Shown here: one piece after another, positions 55,216-64,000 of the stretch
How positions within the stretch are numbered: position 1 is the stretch's first letter
Layout of the letters: the number at the start of each line of letters is the position of its first letter
Position numbers and translations under genes: made by a program
Assembly (NCBI GenBank): GCA_009746045.1
Contig: RPFO01001672.1
Location: forward strand, 1 to 64,000
Origin: Mesostigma viride
Taxonomy: Eukaryota; Streptophyta; Mesostigmatophyceae; Mesostigmatales; Mesostigmataceae
DNA: 64,000 nt
Direction: 5' to 3'
Notes under the pieces: model-generated
Database searches by the model: none
Seen by the model: the letters and a program-made list of their open reading frames with translations, nothing else
Told to the model about the DNA's origin: nothing

Positions 55216-56640
55216 TATGTGCACATATCCCAGAGAAGGGGCAATATGGCTTTTAATACATTCTAAGCTACTTCCTGCAAGGGTGGGAATGTAAACGACA
55301 CTTGCTCTAGGTGCACCAAGGGCACCTGCATCCCCCAGAGTCTCGCCGGGCAACACCCAACTAAGGGGAGCCTGTCATGGGGGTGGAAGATCATCATGGC
55401 TATACAAGAGCTAGGGCATGGCTTCTCATCAGAGAGTGACTCTCTGTATAGGCAGGGCTGAGCTAATTCTTAATGCATCATCCATGGGGGGTCCATATAC
55501 AAGAGCCAGGGCATGGCTTCTCAGACCTGGGTCAGTCTCAGAAGACCAGGGCTGGCCTCTATGACCTCAGTCCAGGGCCCACTTGGCCTTGTCCATCATC
55601 TTTTTGCAGATATCCCGGTCCAAGAGCAGCATGACACCCGTGTCCTCAAACTCGGCGGCGAGTTTCACGACCGCGCCGGGCCGGAATCTCGTCTGAGCCT
55701 GCTGTGGCGGCGGCGTGACGCAGGCGCTGGACCGCCTCCGTGACCTCGCGGGAGCCGGTGAAAGGAGGCATGTCTGATGGGTCGCCGAGCGGGCCGGCCA
55801 GCGGGGGGACTAGCTAGGTAGTCCCGGCCGCTGACAGTGGGCGGGGCCGGGGGCCCGGCTGGGCCGCCTGCGCAGGGCAGCCGGGCGGGCAGCGGCGGCT
55901 GGTAGCAGGGGCGGGGGCGGCACAGCTGTACGTCCCCAAGACCTCTGCAGTGGCCGCGGCCCAGGTACGGAGCCGCTTCAATGGCCGCGGTGCTCGATCT
56001 GGGAACATCGTGGCGATGCATGGGGTCGGCCGAGGCCGTCCGGGTGTCCGAGGCGCTTGTACCAGAACCAGGCCCCCTTGCCGTCGTTCTTCTGCTGGCC
56101 TAGGTGCGCAGGTCCTTGACCATCTGCTGAGCGTCGGACTTCTCAGCTTGCTTGTAGGCGACCCGCAGAGCTGCTTGCAGCCTCGAGGCTTGGCGGTCGG
56201 GTCCCTGTTGCGGCGGAGCATCGATCATGCCTAGCGGCGACCACTGTCGGTGCTTGGCGGTGGACAGCAAGCTGTCGGCGCGGAGGCAGGGAGGGGAGGG
56301 TGCGGGCAGCCAGGCGATATCTACCGCGGAGGATCACTGAAAAGTCACCTGGGGGTGGAACGGCGTGTAACTGCTGGCGACTGCCCCTGGCGTTGAAGAC
56401 TGCCACCTGGAATTCGTCCCGGTGCGTCATAGCGCGGCCTGCTCCTCAATCTGCTGACATTTTGTCGGCATCCTTCAGTACCCTCGTGAGCACCTTGATC
56501 CATATGGCTGAGGCGCCAGTTGTCGCGACGGTTAATCACACCAGGAAACCGCAATCTGATGCGCGCGAGCACGTGGCGGTGATCAGATTCCACCGTCCTG
56601 ACAGAAACTTGCAGCACGCGAGCATCCACAACTGACGTGC
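55216..56640 (-). mobile_element. internally deleted LINE, minus strand
   Basis: On the minus strand it begins at the end of an APE-type endonuclease (RTVESDHRHVLARIRLRFPG, with the conserved SDH), continues with the linker (RRNRDPTAKPRG and on, to about 55820), lacks the RT domain, then has the last ORF2 codons (MMDKAKWAL at about 55590) and a family-B-like 3' region down to 55216. The jump from linker to C-terminus is an internal deletion of about 2 kb compared with a full ORF2. Confidence 0.8.
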
Positions 56641-58693
56641 GCTGAGCCCGATACAGATCTTAACCGGCTGTCCGCGACACTAAGTAAGTAAGTGAGTAAG
56701 TTAAGTAAGTAAGTGCTTGCACGCATGCGTGTCATGAGCACGGGCATGCCACGGAGTACTATTCATATAATCATCTCATTAGAAAAACAATTACACGCAT
56801 TAAGTTACAAAAAGTCTGCATCATGTCAAGTTGTAACAACACATGCAAGAATTGTGATTAAGCAAAGATCTTCTGCATCAAGACATGATACATTGCGAAC
56901 TCACCAGAATGATCGACATGCATGATCGTTTTACGTTAAGGCAACTACTAAAACAGAGACAACTGTTCGCACAACTATGTCTCATTGATGTGTGCAGACA
57001 ACCAGCGCAGGGCGAAAATCTGAAGAAATCCAGACCATGGTACGATTCGAGCCTGCTTGCTGTTATCTTATCAATTAGACAACCAGCGCAGGCCAGAAAT
57101 CTGGACAATCCGGATCATGGTAGCTCAAGACTGCTGTCATCTTATCCGCGTTTGTCAACTCGCTGCATGAGGATGACGAAAATGAATTGAGGTGGAGATG
57201 CGTAGCCCTTCTCGTTGTTCAACATACAGGCTGGATGTAAAACATTAGAAGTTCTCCGTACTCCTCCACCCATAACCAACTTATTATGGCAGTAATAAGT
57301 TTCCCGGCCAGGCATCCCACAGATCCAACCCATGCAATGTCCATAACTTGCCCATTGACTGGCGACCAGTCAATCGCGTCGACAGGTGTACTAAGTATCG
57401 GTTGAACTCGGTTTCTGGGGAACAAGGCAAGGAAATGTGGCTTTCAGACGACCCCTTCCTCCCATACGTCATCACTGTACACTATGGTGGCTTTTACTGG
57501 GTTCCGGCCTGCAGGAACGACTGCGTTGCAGCCTTTAACAAAGACATCAACGTTGCCTGTGTTCCGATAGCCCATCTCCTTTGTTCCTCCCTCGACTTCC
57601 TGCGATATCTCGGAATAATTTTCCACATCAACAAGTACATGCCGCCAGGAATATCAATGAGACAACCAGCGCAGGCCAGAAATCTGGAGTATGCACGTCT
57701 GCGTGGCCAGTGCGTAGCCAGTGCATCAACGTGCACGACACACAATTAATTAATTATCACGTAGACTGCGTCACGTGGGTACCAATAAAGGAACCTCCAA
57801 CCCCTATACACAACAACAAGGAGGGAGGGTGCCCTAGCTTCTCTCACTACTTGGGCAGGCCACAGAGGGCTCTATCTGCATCACGGTGCAGGCCCGACTG
57901 TGGGTGCAATACAATAGGAAGTAGCCAAAAAGCGTAGCGGATGCAGAAAGGCTGCCCCATCAATCGTCCAGAGGCCACACATAGGCTTGGAACTCATGGA
58001 GAGCTGCAGGTTTGGGAGAATATAAACGCCTCTCCCAGAGCCTGAGGGCTTTTAGGGGCACACCCAGGGATCACCCACAAAGAAACACAAAAAAATTACA
58101 TTTAAAACTGTTTACCTGAATACTTTGCTCGGCACTAGCTAGGAGTCGGACATAGCACTTGCCAACAGAAAACATGGTTGTGTCTGAGTGTGTGCGCGTG
58201 AATGTAGCCGAGGGAAGGGCTTAGTTGTTGAGGGTTTAGGGGGAAAAAATCATCTGTACAGTGGTCACACAAAATGCGTCCAATCTAATGCATAGTGACT
58301 TAAAGACATGCTCACAGGCATGTATCACACACTGGTGTGGTAAGGCCTATAAATTAGACCTTGATGAGTTAGCAGAAAGTGGGCAACGCTACCATGCCAC
58401 AATGTCCAGATGTTACAACATGGTAATAATTAGTTACTAGTATACAGAATGGAAACTCGATTCAATCTAGCAGAGGCAAGAAGAATGAATCACAGCCGTG
58501 CCGTTGCCATGGATCATTGTCACTTATTTCATTCCGAAGCACCATTGTCCCGAGCCAGTACAAACCTCTTCAGAAAATGCAGGCAGCCCTCCGCTATTGC
58601 CAAGGCAGAGCTGCACGTTTTCCGCAGGCTGTTTCTGAGATGATATCATTATAAGCATGCGTGACTCTAGAAGTGTGTGCGCCTCGTCATTTA
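56641..58693. other. no clear gene; copies of an interspersed repeat
   Basis: Contains three copies of the GACAACCAGCGCAGG repeat (listed separately). Between 57219 and 57626 several overlapping frames stay open on both strands (for example minus VFVKGCNAVVPAGRNPVKAT), but none is recognisable. A further exon of the ferredoxin-like gene should lie on the minus strand in this stretch, but I could not identify it. Confidence 0.3.
56997..57690. repeat. interspersed repeat GACAACCAGCGCAGGCCAGA
   Basis: Copies at about 56997, 57078 and 57659 here, and at about 50580 and 51264 inside and beside LINEs. Longer copies continue with AATCCGGACCATGGTAGCTC, GAGCCTGCCGTTATCTTGTC and CGCGTTTGTCAACTCG. Total length is about 115 bp where complete. 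No terminal repeats or tail were seen, so the class is unknown; a SINE or part of a LINE are options. Confidence 0.7.
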
Positions 58694-59222
58694 CTGGGTT
58701 TTCACACTCGGTTTTTTTTCGGTCGAATTTCCGTTTCGGCCGGAAAAAAATCGACGAAACTTTTTCACACTGGTTTTTTCCGGTCCGAGACGGAAAAACG
58801 GGTCATTTCCGTTGATCCACCGTAATACCACTGAATTTGGCAAAATCAGGTGGAATTCAGTGGTATTGGGTGGTAGACCCACAAACGGGTCTACCACCCA
58901 ATACCACTGGAATTCCACCCCAATTGTGGCCGGGGGGGCGCCGCGCCACAAGTTTTTACTTGTCCGACCCAATAGGATGCGTCCACCTGGACGGTCGAAA
59001 TTCCCTTCGCATCAGGTTCGCATGCCCAATTCTGAACATGTCTGACCAGCCCACGGGAACAGCCGTAAAAAACTTGCCATTTTTTCGCAGCCCGTACAGC
59101 GTGTCAAGCCCGGCGCGTGCACGGCCCTGTTCCGGCGCATACCACTTTTGGCCGAAAGTCCGCCGAATTTCGCCGGAGCGTCCAAACAATTCGACCGAAA
59201 AAAACCGAGTGTGAAAACCCTG
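58694..59222. mobile_element. PIF/Harbinger-like MITE, 529 bp
   Basis: The terminal inverted repeats CTGGGTTTTCACACTCGG... and ...CCGAGTGTGAAAACCCTG run about 33 bp with few mismatches and continue into a run of T and CGGTCGAATT. The flanking TTA at 58691-58693 and 59223-59225 fits the 3-bp TWA duplication of PIF/Harbinger. There is no transposase. Inside, 58849-58919 is a near-perfect hairpin with 32-bp arms around ACAAAC. It lies in the 3' part (intron or downstream) of the ferredoxin-like gene. Confidence 0.85.
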
Positions 59223-59499
59223 TTATATTGTGCCTGACAATGGTTGGGATAGCAATTATGCACACTGTGTCAACCTCTAGTAATCCCCAGCATTAGCTAC
59301 CCCCCATACCTGCGACTTGGTAGGCAATAGGCATGGGTATCTATTCTGGCCACCTCCATAATCTAGGTGCGTTGAAGTTTCTTAGGGCTTTCGTAGATTT
59401 CTTGATATAAAAGATTCACCCAACAATGCAGGAGGAGGCGTACCACCCACAGGAAAGCCTACCATGCATGGCTGACCACGTGCTAATCAATCAACGCAC

Positions 59500-60786
59500 C
59501 ATTTCGCACTTGGAGCAGGTGCCCTCGAAGCAGTACTCTATCTCGTTGGGCTGCAGCACGCCACCCCGCTCCGCCACGCGCAGCAGGTTTTCGCCCACCA
59601 CTGCCTCCACCTCCACCACTTGGTCCCCCGTGCTGAACTGCACTGTGGTCCGCTCGGCACTCTCGGGCGGCGCAGGGCCCCAGTATGTGCCCACACTCGC
59701 ACTTCCCGCGTACCGATCCTGGACGCAGGATTGCCAGGGACGGCAGGAGTGCGGAAGAGAAAAACACAAGGCATGTGCGTGCGCAAGTGGGTATTGGGTG
59801 GTAGCATACCTTCCGGATGGGGGGTGGGCGTAGCTTGGGGGCTGACTGCTGAGAGGTGGGAAGGGTGGGTTGCATACATGGGAGTGGTGCGGGTTTATGG
59901 TACAGTCATTCCCTCATTAAGTTACGATCGCCGCCAAATTCTGGGCGTCGTATCTTAACGCGGGACCCTAACTTAATGGTAGAGTTAGGCTAGCAGCCCA
60001 CCCCCTCCTGCTCTGACGGACTTCTATACGGCATTCGACAGCCCTCGTCAAGCCCGATTCAGCTGCGGCATCAAGGGCGCTCAAAGTACGGGATTTCGTA
60101 CCATTTCTGGATGCGGCAAGGCTGGGCGCTGCGGGATGCTTGGGTGATAGCGAGGATGCGCAGCTGCGACTTTGCTAGTTCACCTCAGTTCAGATCCGGC
60201 TGAGCAGTGCATCCTGCCGTAGCCCTGGGGCCAGCTATGTTCTGTGACCTTCTGTGACGCTGTGTTCTGTGTTCCGGAAATCCGGGTTCCCTGCTCGGCC
60301 TTATTACCACTAATCAATAAGTGGAGCATGCAGCATGGCCTATTCAGCTACCTATACAAACTGTAACGTCACAATCATAGTTAGATAGAGTCGTCTCACA
60401 AGTCACAAGCTATCAGCATAGCGGGTCCCATATTACTGAGTCCGGACGTCCGGACTTGGCCAAACACGGCCTCCTCCGCAGCCAAAAGTAGCCTGACGCC
60501 TTCAGTTTGGCTCAATGCCGCGTTACGTTACGATGGCAAGCATGCCTAAGTTATGGTCGTCGCCCACACTTCGGCATCGTAACTTAACGCGGTAACGCAA
60601 CCTTAAGAATCGTAACTTAACACGGGAATGACTGTACCCAAACACAGGGCAGAGACAGGAGAAACCGCGAGGCCTCGGGGACTGGAAACAAGCAATGTGG
60701 CTGTTTGCAGAGAAATGGTGTTGAAAGCAGCTCCTGGCAGCAAAGGTACAACCCTCTGCAATGCACGTGCATTGCAATGCAGACAT
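59500..60786 (-). CDS. [2Fe-2S] ferredoxin-like protein, partial; exon 1 split by a MITE
   Basis: Exon 2 (59500-59718, 73 codons, acceptor cgtccag, donor ATG|GTGCGT) encodes a plant-type [2Fe-2S] start: TTVQFSTGDQVVEVEAVVGE, NLLRVAERGGV, then CFEGTCSKC, the C-x4-C-x2-C cluster motif. The fourth Cys must lie in a later exon not found here. Exon 1 runs from ATG 60786 (MSALQCTCIAEGCTFAARSC) to donor AAG|GTATGC at 59810, and is interrupted by a TA-flanked element. Without the element and one TA, exon 1 is exactly 81 codons, open, and joins exon 2 in phase 0. Its Ser/Ala/Cys-rich, acid-poor start looks like an organelle transit peptide. Electron transfer in the plastid is the likely role; partner unknown. 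Confidence 0.78.
59903..60634. mobile_element. Tc1/mariner-like MITE, 732 bp, in ferredoxin exon 1
   Basis: The ends are CAGTCATTCCCTCATTAAGT and, inverted, CAGTCATTCCCGTGTTAAGT, continuing TACGAT on both sides, and are flanked by TA (59901-59902 and 60635-60636). CAGT-type ends with TA duplication fit the Tc1/mariner/pogo superfamily. There is no transposase frame inside. Internal near-copies of the end (CGTAACTTAACGCGG) lie next to the right end. Confidence 0.9.
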
Positions 60787-62308
60787 GTATGCTTGGGCAA
60801 CAGTGTTGACTTCCCCTCCATCCCGTCAAACAACAGTAGTAACGCACTGGCTTTATGAATCGCTGATGGCTGAGACCTTGTAAAGGCAGAAGCAGAGTGT
60901 CCTCGTTAGGTTACTGTCGTTGACATAACAAATCCCACGTGGTGGATAGTAAACCGCTATCAGACCTGCTGCGTTCCCCTTCTAACATACCTACCGCAAG
61001 GGTGAAATCGCTTCAGGGTCGTTTATAATTGGCCGGTAGAGATCTCTCCGTTGACTCAATTATAACCAGGTGGCTCGGGATGAAAAATAGAGTTATCCGA
61101 GACAGCTTAGAAGTACGCAAGGGTTTCGGCAGGCAAATTGCGTCGAGATTCGACAGCCTACGCGGCATCTACTTGTTAACATACTCGTTTACATACTCGT
61201 TAACATACTCGTTCACATACTTGCCTAGCGTTGTTGTTGTACTCTCACAGACGATGCAAGAAACTAGCTTCCTAACCAGCACTTGGTGTAGGTAAGGTCG
61301 GTAAGGTGTCGTCAGTTCTGGACAAGCACACGCATTGTTGTCTGGAGGGGGTATTTCCCTTACCTTTCCCAAGGCTCCTGTCTTTGGACTCGTGAACTCA
61401 GCACTGGCGGTTACTGGGCAGACCCTCCTGCGTGACTCACGAAGAGAAGCGCGTTCCGGTTTGAGACATTGCGGGACAGGCAACGGGCGTACCAACGACA
61501 CCATGCTCGCAGCCATGGCCATTTCCGGAAATACTTTTGCAAGCGAGGTGACGCGACGTCTGGGCCAAGCGGGTGCGCGTGTAAACTAAATGTGCTAATG
61601 GGCTGCTTCAATGTCTCCTCGGAGGCACGGGATTATGGCCGACGTTGCTCACTCCCTACGCAAAATCTATGGAATTCAGAAGCATGAAGCCAAGGATGAA
61701 GCTGCATGAAGTCAAGTCAACCGTCGCGGCCTTTCGCCTGGCCTCACGTGCCCCAAGAACAAAAAGACCCTGCTGGGTGGATCTCCGAACGGTCGCCGTC
61801 CCACAGCCAACCTCAGCCAACGCCCAACAGCAGTTTCAATTTCGCGCCAAATCTCGATGCAGAAATTTTGCCATTTGTACGACGTTGTCTAAACAGAACT
61901 TTACAGGTATTGTGGAAAGTAACACGGTCAGGCTACAGAAAACAGCGTTCTGGCTCATGCAAGTGCATTCGGAAATTCGTAAAATCCGAGTGGAGAGTAA
62001 TCAAACTCGCAGAAGAAACACGTTTAATAATTCTCACGAGCCGAATTGCAACATCTTTACTCCGTTCAGAAATTTCAAAAAATTTTGAAGTCACTCTGTG
62101 TCCGTCATTTCAGCCTTGCATATGATCCTAATCATAATCGCTTTGAATCATCTAAGTGAATGGTCCTTTTATGGCTTGACAACTTCATCGGCGATTATTT
62201 GATTCATCATCGAAGCCGCTTTCACGTTTCCCGTCTCTTGCTTATAGAATGAAGTAGCAAAATCCCATACACTTCGTTATAACTGACGGAAGCCAAGAGT
62301 GGGAAAAA
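60787..62308. other. space upstream of two divergent genes
   Basis: Probably holds the promoters of the ferredoxin-like gene (minus) and the RAD54B-like gene (plus). A short ACATACTCGTTA repeat lies at 61178-61218. Open frames at 61645-62125 overlap in two phases and show no motif; I do not call a gene. Confidence 0.3.
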
Positions 62309-64000
62309 ATGGATCGAGAAAGTGGCGTTCCTGCCCGTGCTGAAGCAGCAGAGCCGAGCCAGCTCCCGCTGCAGGAGAAAACGTCGACTTCGAATATCCA
62401 AAGCGCATGGAAGACTGGCCTTAAAAAGAAGTTTGTCTCCCCAATGATGCAGACCTCCAAGCCTTTTGTTTCGCCCTTGGTGCAAGCTGGCACCGTGTCA
62501 AAACCATTCGTCTCGCCATTGCTGCAAAGCCGACCTCCTGCATCGCTAGAGGTCAAACCGTCCGGCTTGCCGCTGACGAAATCTCCGGTCGTGAAGCCTG
62601 CGCTTCCAGTACACCGACCCGCCACGGCTTTCAAACCACCAGTGCAATCGGCGGTGATATCTGCCCAGCCGTCCAACAAGGATAAAAGCCAAACCAGCTA
62701 CTATTCCGTGCTGTATTGCAAGAGCTCGAAGAAGAAGAATAAAGGGCCTTACGAGGTTGGTGGGCATCTTTGTTCGTTAGTGTCCAGGTTCAATTAAAAG
62801 GTTATGTTCGCTAAGTGATGTTCTTTGATCAAGAGTGTCCTCCGGCCTTTCTGATCATGTCAAAGTCCAATGTAAGGTACATGCACATGCAAAGAAACCC
62901 CATCATTGGAAAAGTCCTTGTAAGACCAGGATTCGGCGAATACTATTTTTCAGCGCAGGGTTTTAGCGCCTGAGTTGAGCTCAACTCGGGAAAGCTTTCA
63001 CCAGGACGACCCGGGCATGGAATCGCGGTCGTGGGGGGAGGGGGGCAGGTGGCCGGGGATCTTGATTAAGCACGCAGGGAATTTTTTGGATTGTTTCCAG
63101 GTCCCCGGAGATGGTTGAAGCTAGCGAACATGCTAGGGATGCCCAAAGATGCAGGAATTGCTGAAACAAGTGGAAAACTTGGTTACTTTGCCTAGGCTTC
63201 GCGACAGCGACCCCTCCTCAGGGGGTCGGATGGGCATTACAATGGCACTGCTAACGAAATTTGCTACAAGCATATGCTTTCATGCAGGACGGTGTCTACG
63301 TTGTCAAAGGCGGTTCTGGAACATTGATGACCATGGTGAGCACATTTTGTTCAAGTTCGTTGCAATAGGTTCAAGTTCAAAACTTCTTGGTTGTTGCATT
63401 GTTTTCAGGAGTGACATTCATAAATATAATTCTTTCACTAGATGGAACGTTTCTGCCGTTTTGTAGTACTTATGTGTGCTCTCCTCATGTCCTCTGGCTC
63501 CACATGCGGGAAATGTGCAGGGTGGAAAAGTCGTCAGCAAGAGGCCTGGTGTTGGCTCCCAAGTATTGGTTGTGGGGCAGAACTGCCAGGTATGGAATCG
63601 GTCGTTCAATGGCGGTTTCATGGTGGCTTTTCAGAAGCCCCAAGTGGCGTCTTGGATCCAAGCGTCTAGTTTTCTGATTTAGCCTCCCTAATCCATGATG
63701 GTTGCATGTGTGAGATTGCCCAAGCAAGACAGCAGCCATCGTGACGAGTCAAACACCCACTCTCTTTCTTCCCCGCTTCCGCCATTTCCCGCCTCCCTCC
63801 CTCCCTCCCTCCCTCCTCCCCCTCCCTCCCCCCTCCCTCCCTCCCTCCCTCCCTCCCTCCCTCCCTCCTCCCTCCTCCCTCCCTCCCTCCCTCCCTCCCT
63901 CCCTCCTCCCTCCCTCCCTCCCTCCCTCCCCCTCCCTCCTCCCTCCCTCCCTCCCTCCCTCCCTCCCCCCTCCCTCCCTCCCTCCCTCCCTCCTCCCTCC
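62309..64000 (+). CDS. N-terminal exons of a RAD54B/Rdh54-like DNA repair ATPase (partial)
   Basis: Exon 1 62309-62755 (149 codons, donor GAG|GTTGGT), exon 2 63288-63335 (acceptor catgcag, donor ATG|GTGAGC) and exon 3 63521-63589 (acceptor gtgcag, likely donor CAG|GTATGG) join in phase 0. Exon 1 repeats KKFVSP, KPFVSPLV and KPFVSPLL, then SYYSVLYCKSSKKKNKGPYE. Exons 2-3 add DGVYVVKGGSGTLMTM and GGKVVSKRPGVGSQVLVVGQ. This matches the N-terminal module of RAD54B (WCKPSKKKHK...ILVVKG...GQTLMIGGKEIEV) ahead of the Snf2 helicase. The related DUF2439 module of ZGRF1/Mte1 is the main alternative. The Snf2 domain itself would lie beyond the window. Role if correct: chromatin remodelling in homologous recombination in the nucleus. 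Confidence 0.6.
63790..64000. repeat. CCCT tetranucleotide repeat
   Basis: (CCCT)n with CCT and CCCCT slips, running to the window edge. It is probably in an intron of the RAD54B-like gene. Confidence 0.95.

Noticed and set aside
57219-57626. Possible gene with frames on both strands
   Set aside because: Both strands stay open, no recognisable motif and no convincing splice sites.
1-64000. tRNA, rRNA or telomere repeats
   Set aside because: No cloverleaf with conserved boxes, no rRNA core and no TTTAGGG-type array was seen by eye.

Overview
This window looks like nuclear DNA of a flagellated photosynthetic eukaryote, most likely a green alga. It has spliceosomal introns (GT-AG, plus several GC-AG). 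It carries an orthologue of the ciliary protein ARMC9, a piece of chloroplast rpoB DNA in the nucleus, a ferredoxin-like protein with a leader that looks like an organelle transit peptide, and a plant/cyanobacterial-type methyltransferase. The species cannot be fixed from sequence alone; a prasinophyte-like alga is only a guess.

Layout. 0.2-1.9 kb: two unknown plus-strand genes, one with two Cys/His metal-binding-like motifs, next to copies of the palindrome CCAACGGCCGTTGG. 2.1-2.6 kb: a chloroplast rpoB fragment. 3.5-14.4 kb: one unknown plus-strand gene with at least four exons. Its 5.6-kb first intron holds a 4.85-kb CCTTGT hexamer satellite and a 46-bp palindrome-bearing tandem array, and its second intron holds the same array. 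14.9-38.9 kb (minus): armc9, about 26 short exons; introns are filled with minisatellites, two of which are tandem copies of an exon/intron donor junction. A 5'-truncated LINE sits inside its last coding exon. 41.7-43.7 kb (plus): a complete four-exon methyltransferase gene. 44.26-50.24 kb: an inverted-repeat element flanked by TTAA, containing an ORF1-only LINE (itself hit by a second LINE) and an unknown AT-hook protein gene. 50.3-56.6 kb: a nest of broken LINEs on both strands. 58.7-59.2 kb: a PIF/Harbinger-like MITE. 59.5-60.8 kb (minus): the ferredoxin-like gene, whose first exon is split by a TA-flanked Tc1/mariner-like MITE. 62.3 kb to the end (plus): first exons of a gene resembling RAD54B/Rdh54, running out of the window through a CCCT repeat.

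The host genes are functionally unrelated (cilia, methyl transfer, electron transfer, DNA repair). What ties the window together is a heavy, recent load of small mobile elements and tandem repeats, two of which interrupt host coding exons. Exon boundaries were read by eye from splice motifs, phase continuity and family resemblance; there was no alignment or transcript evidence.
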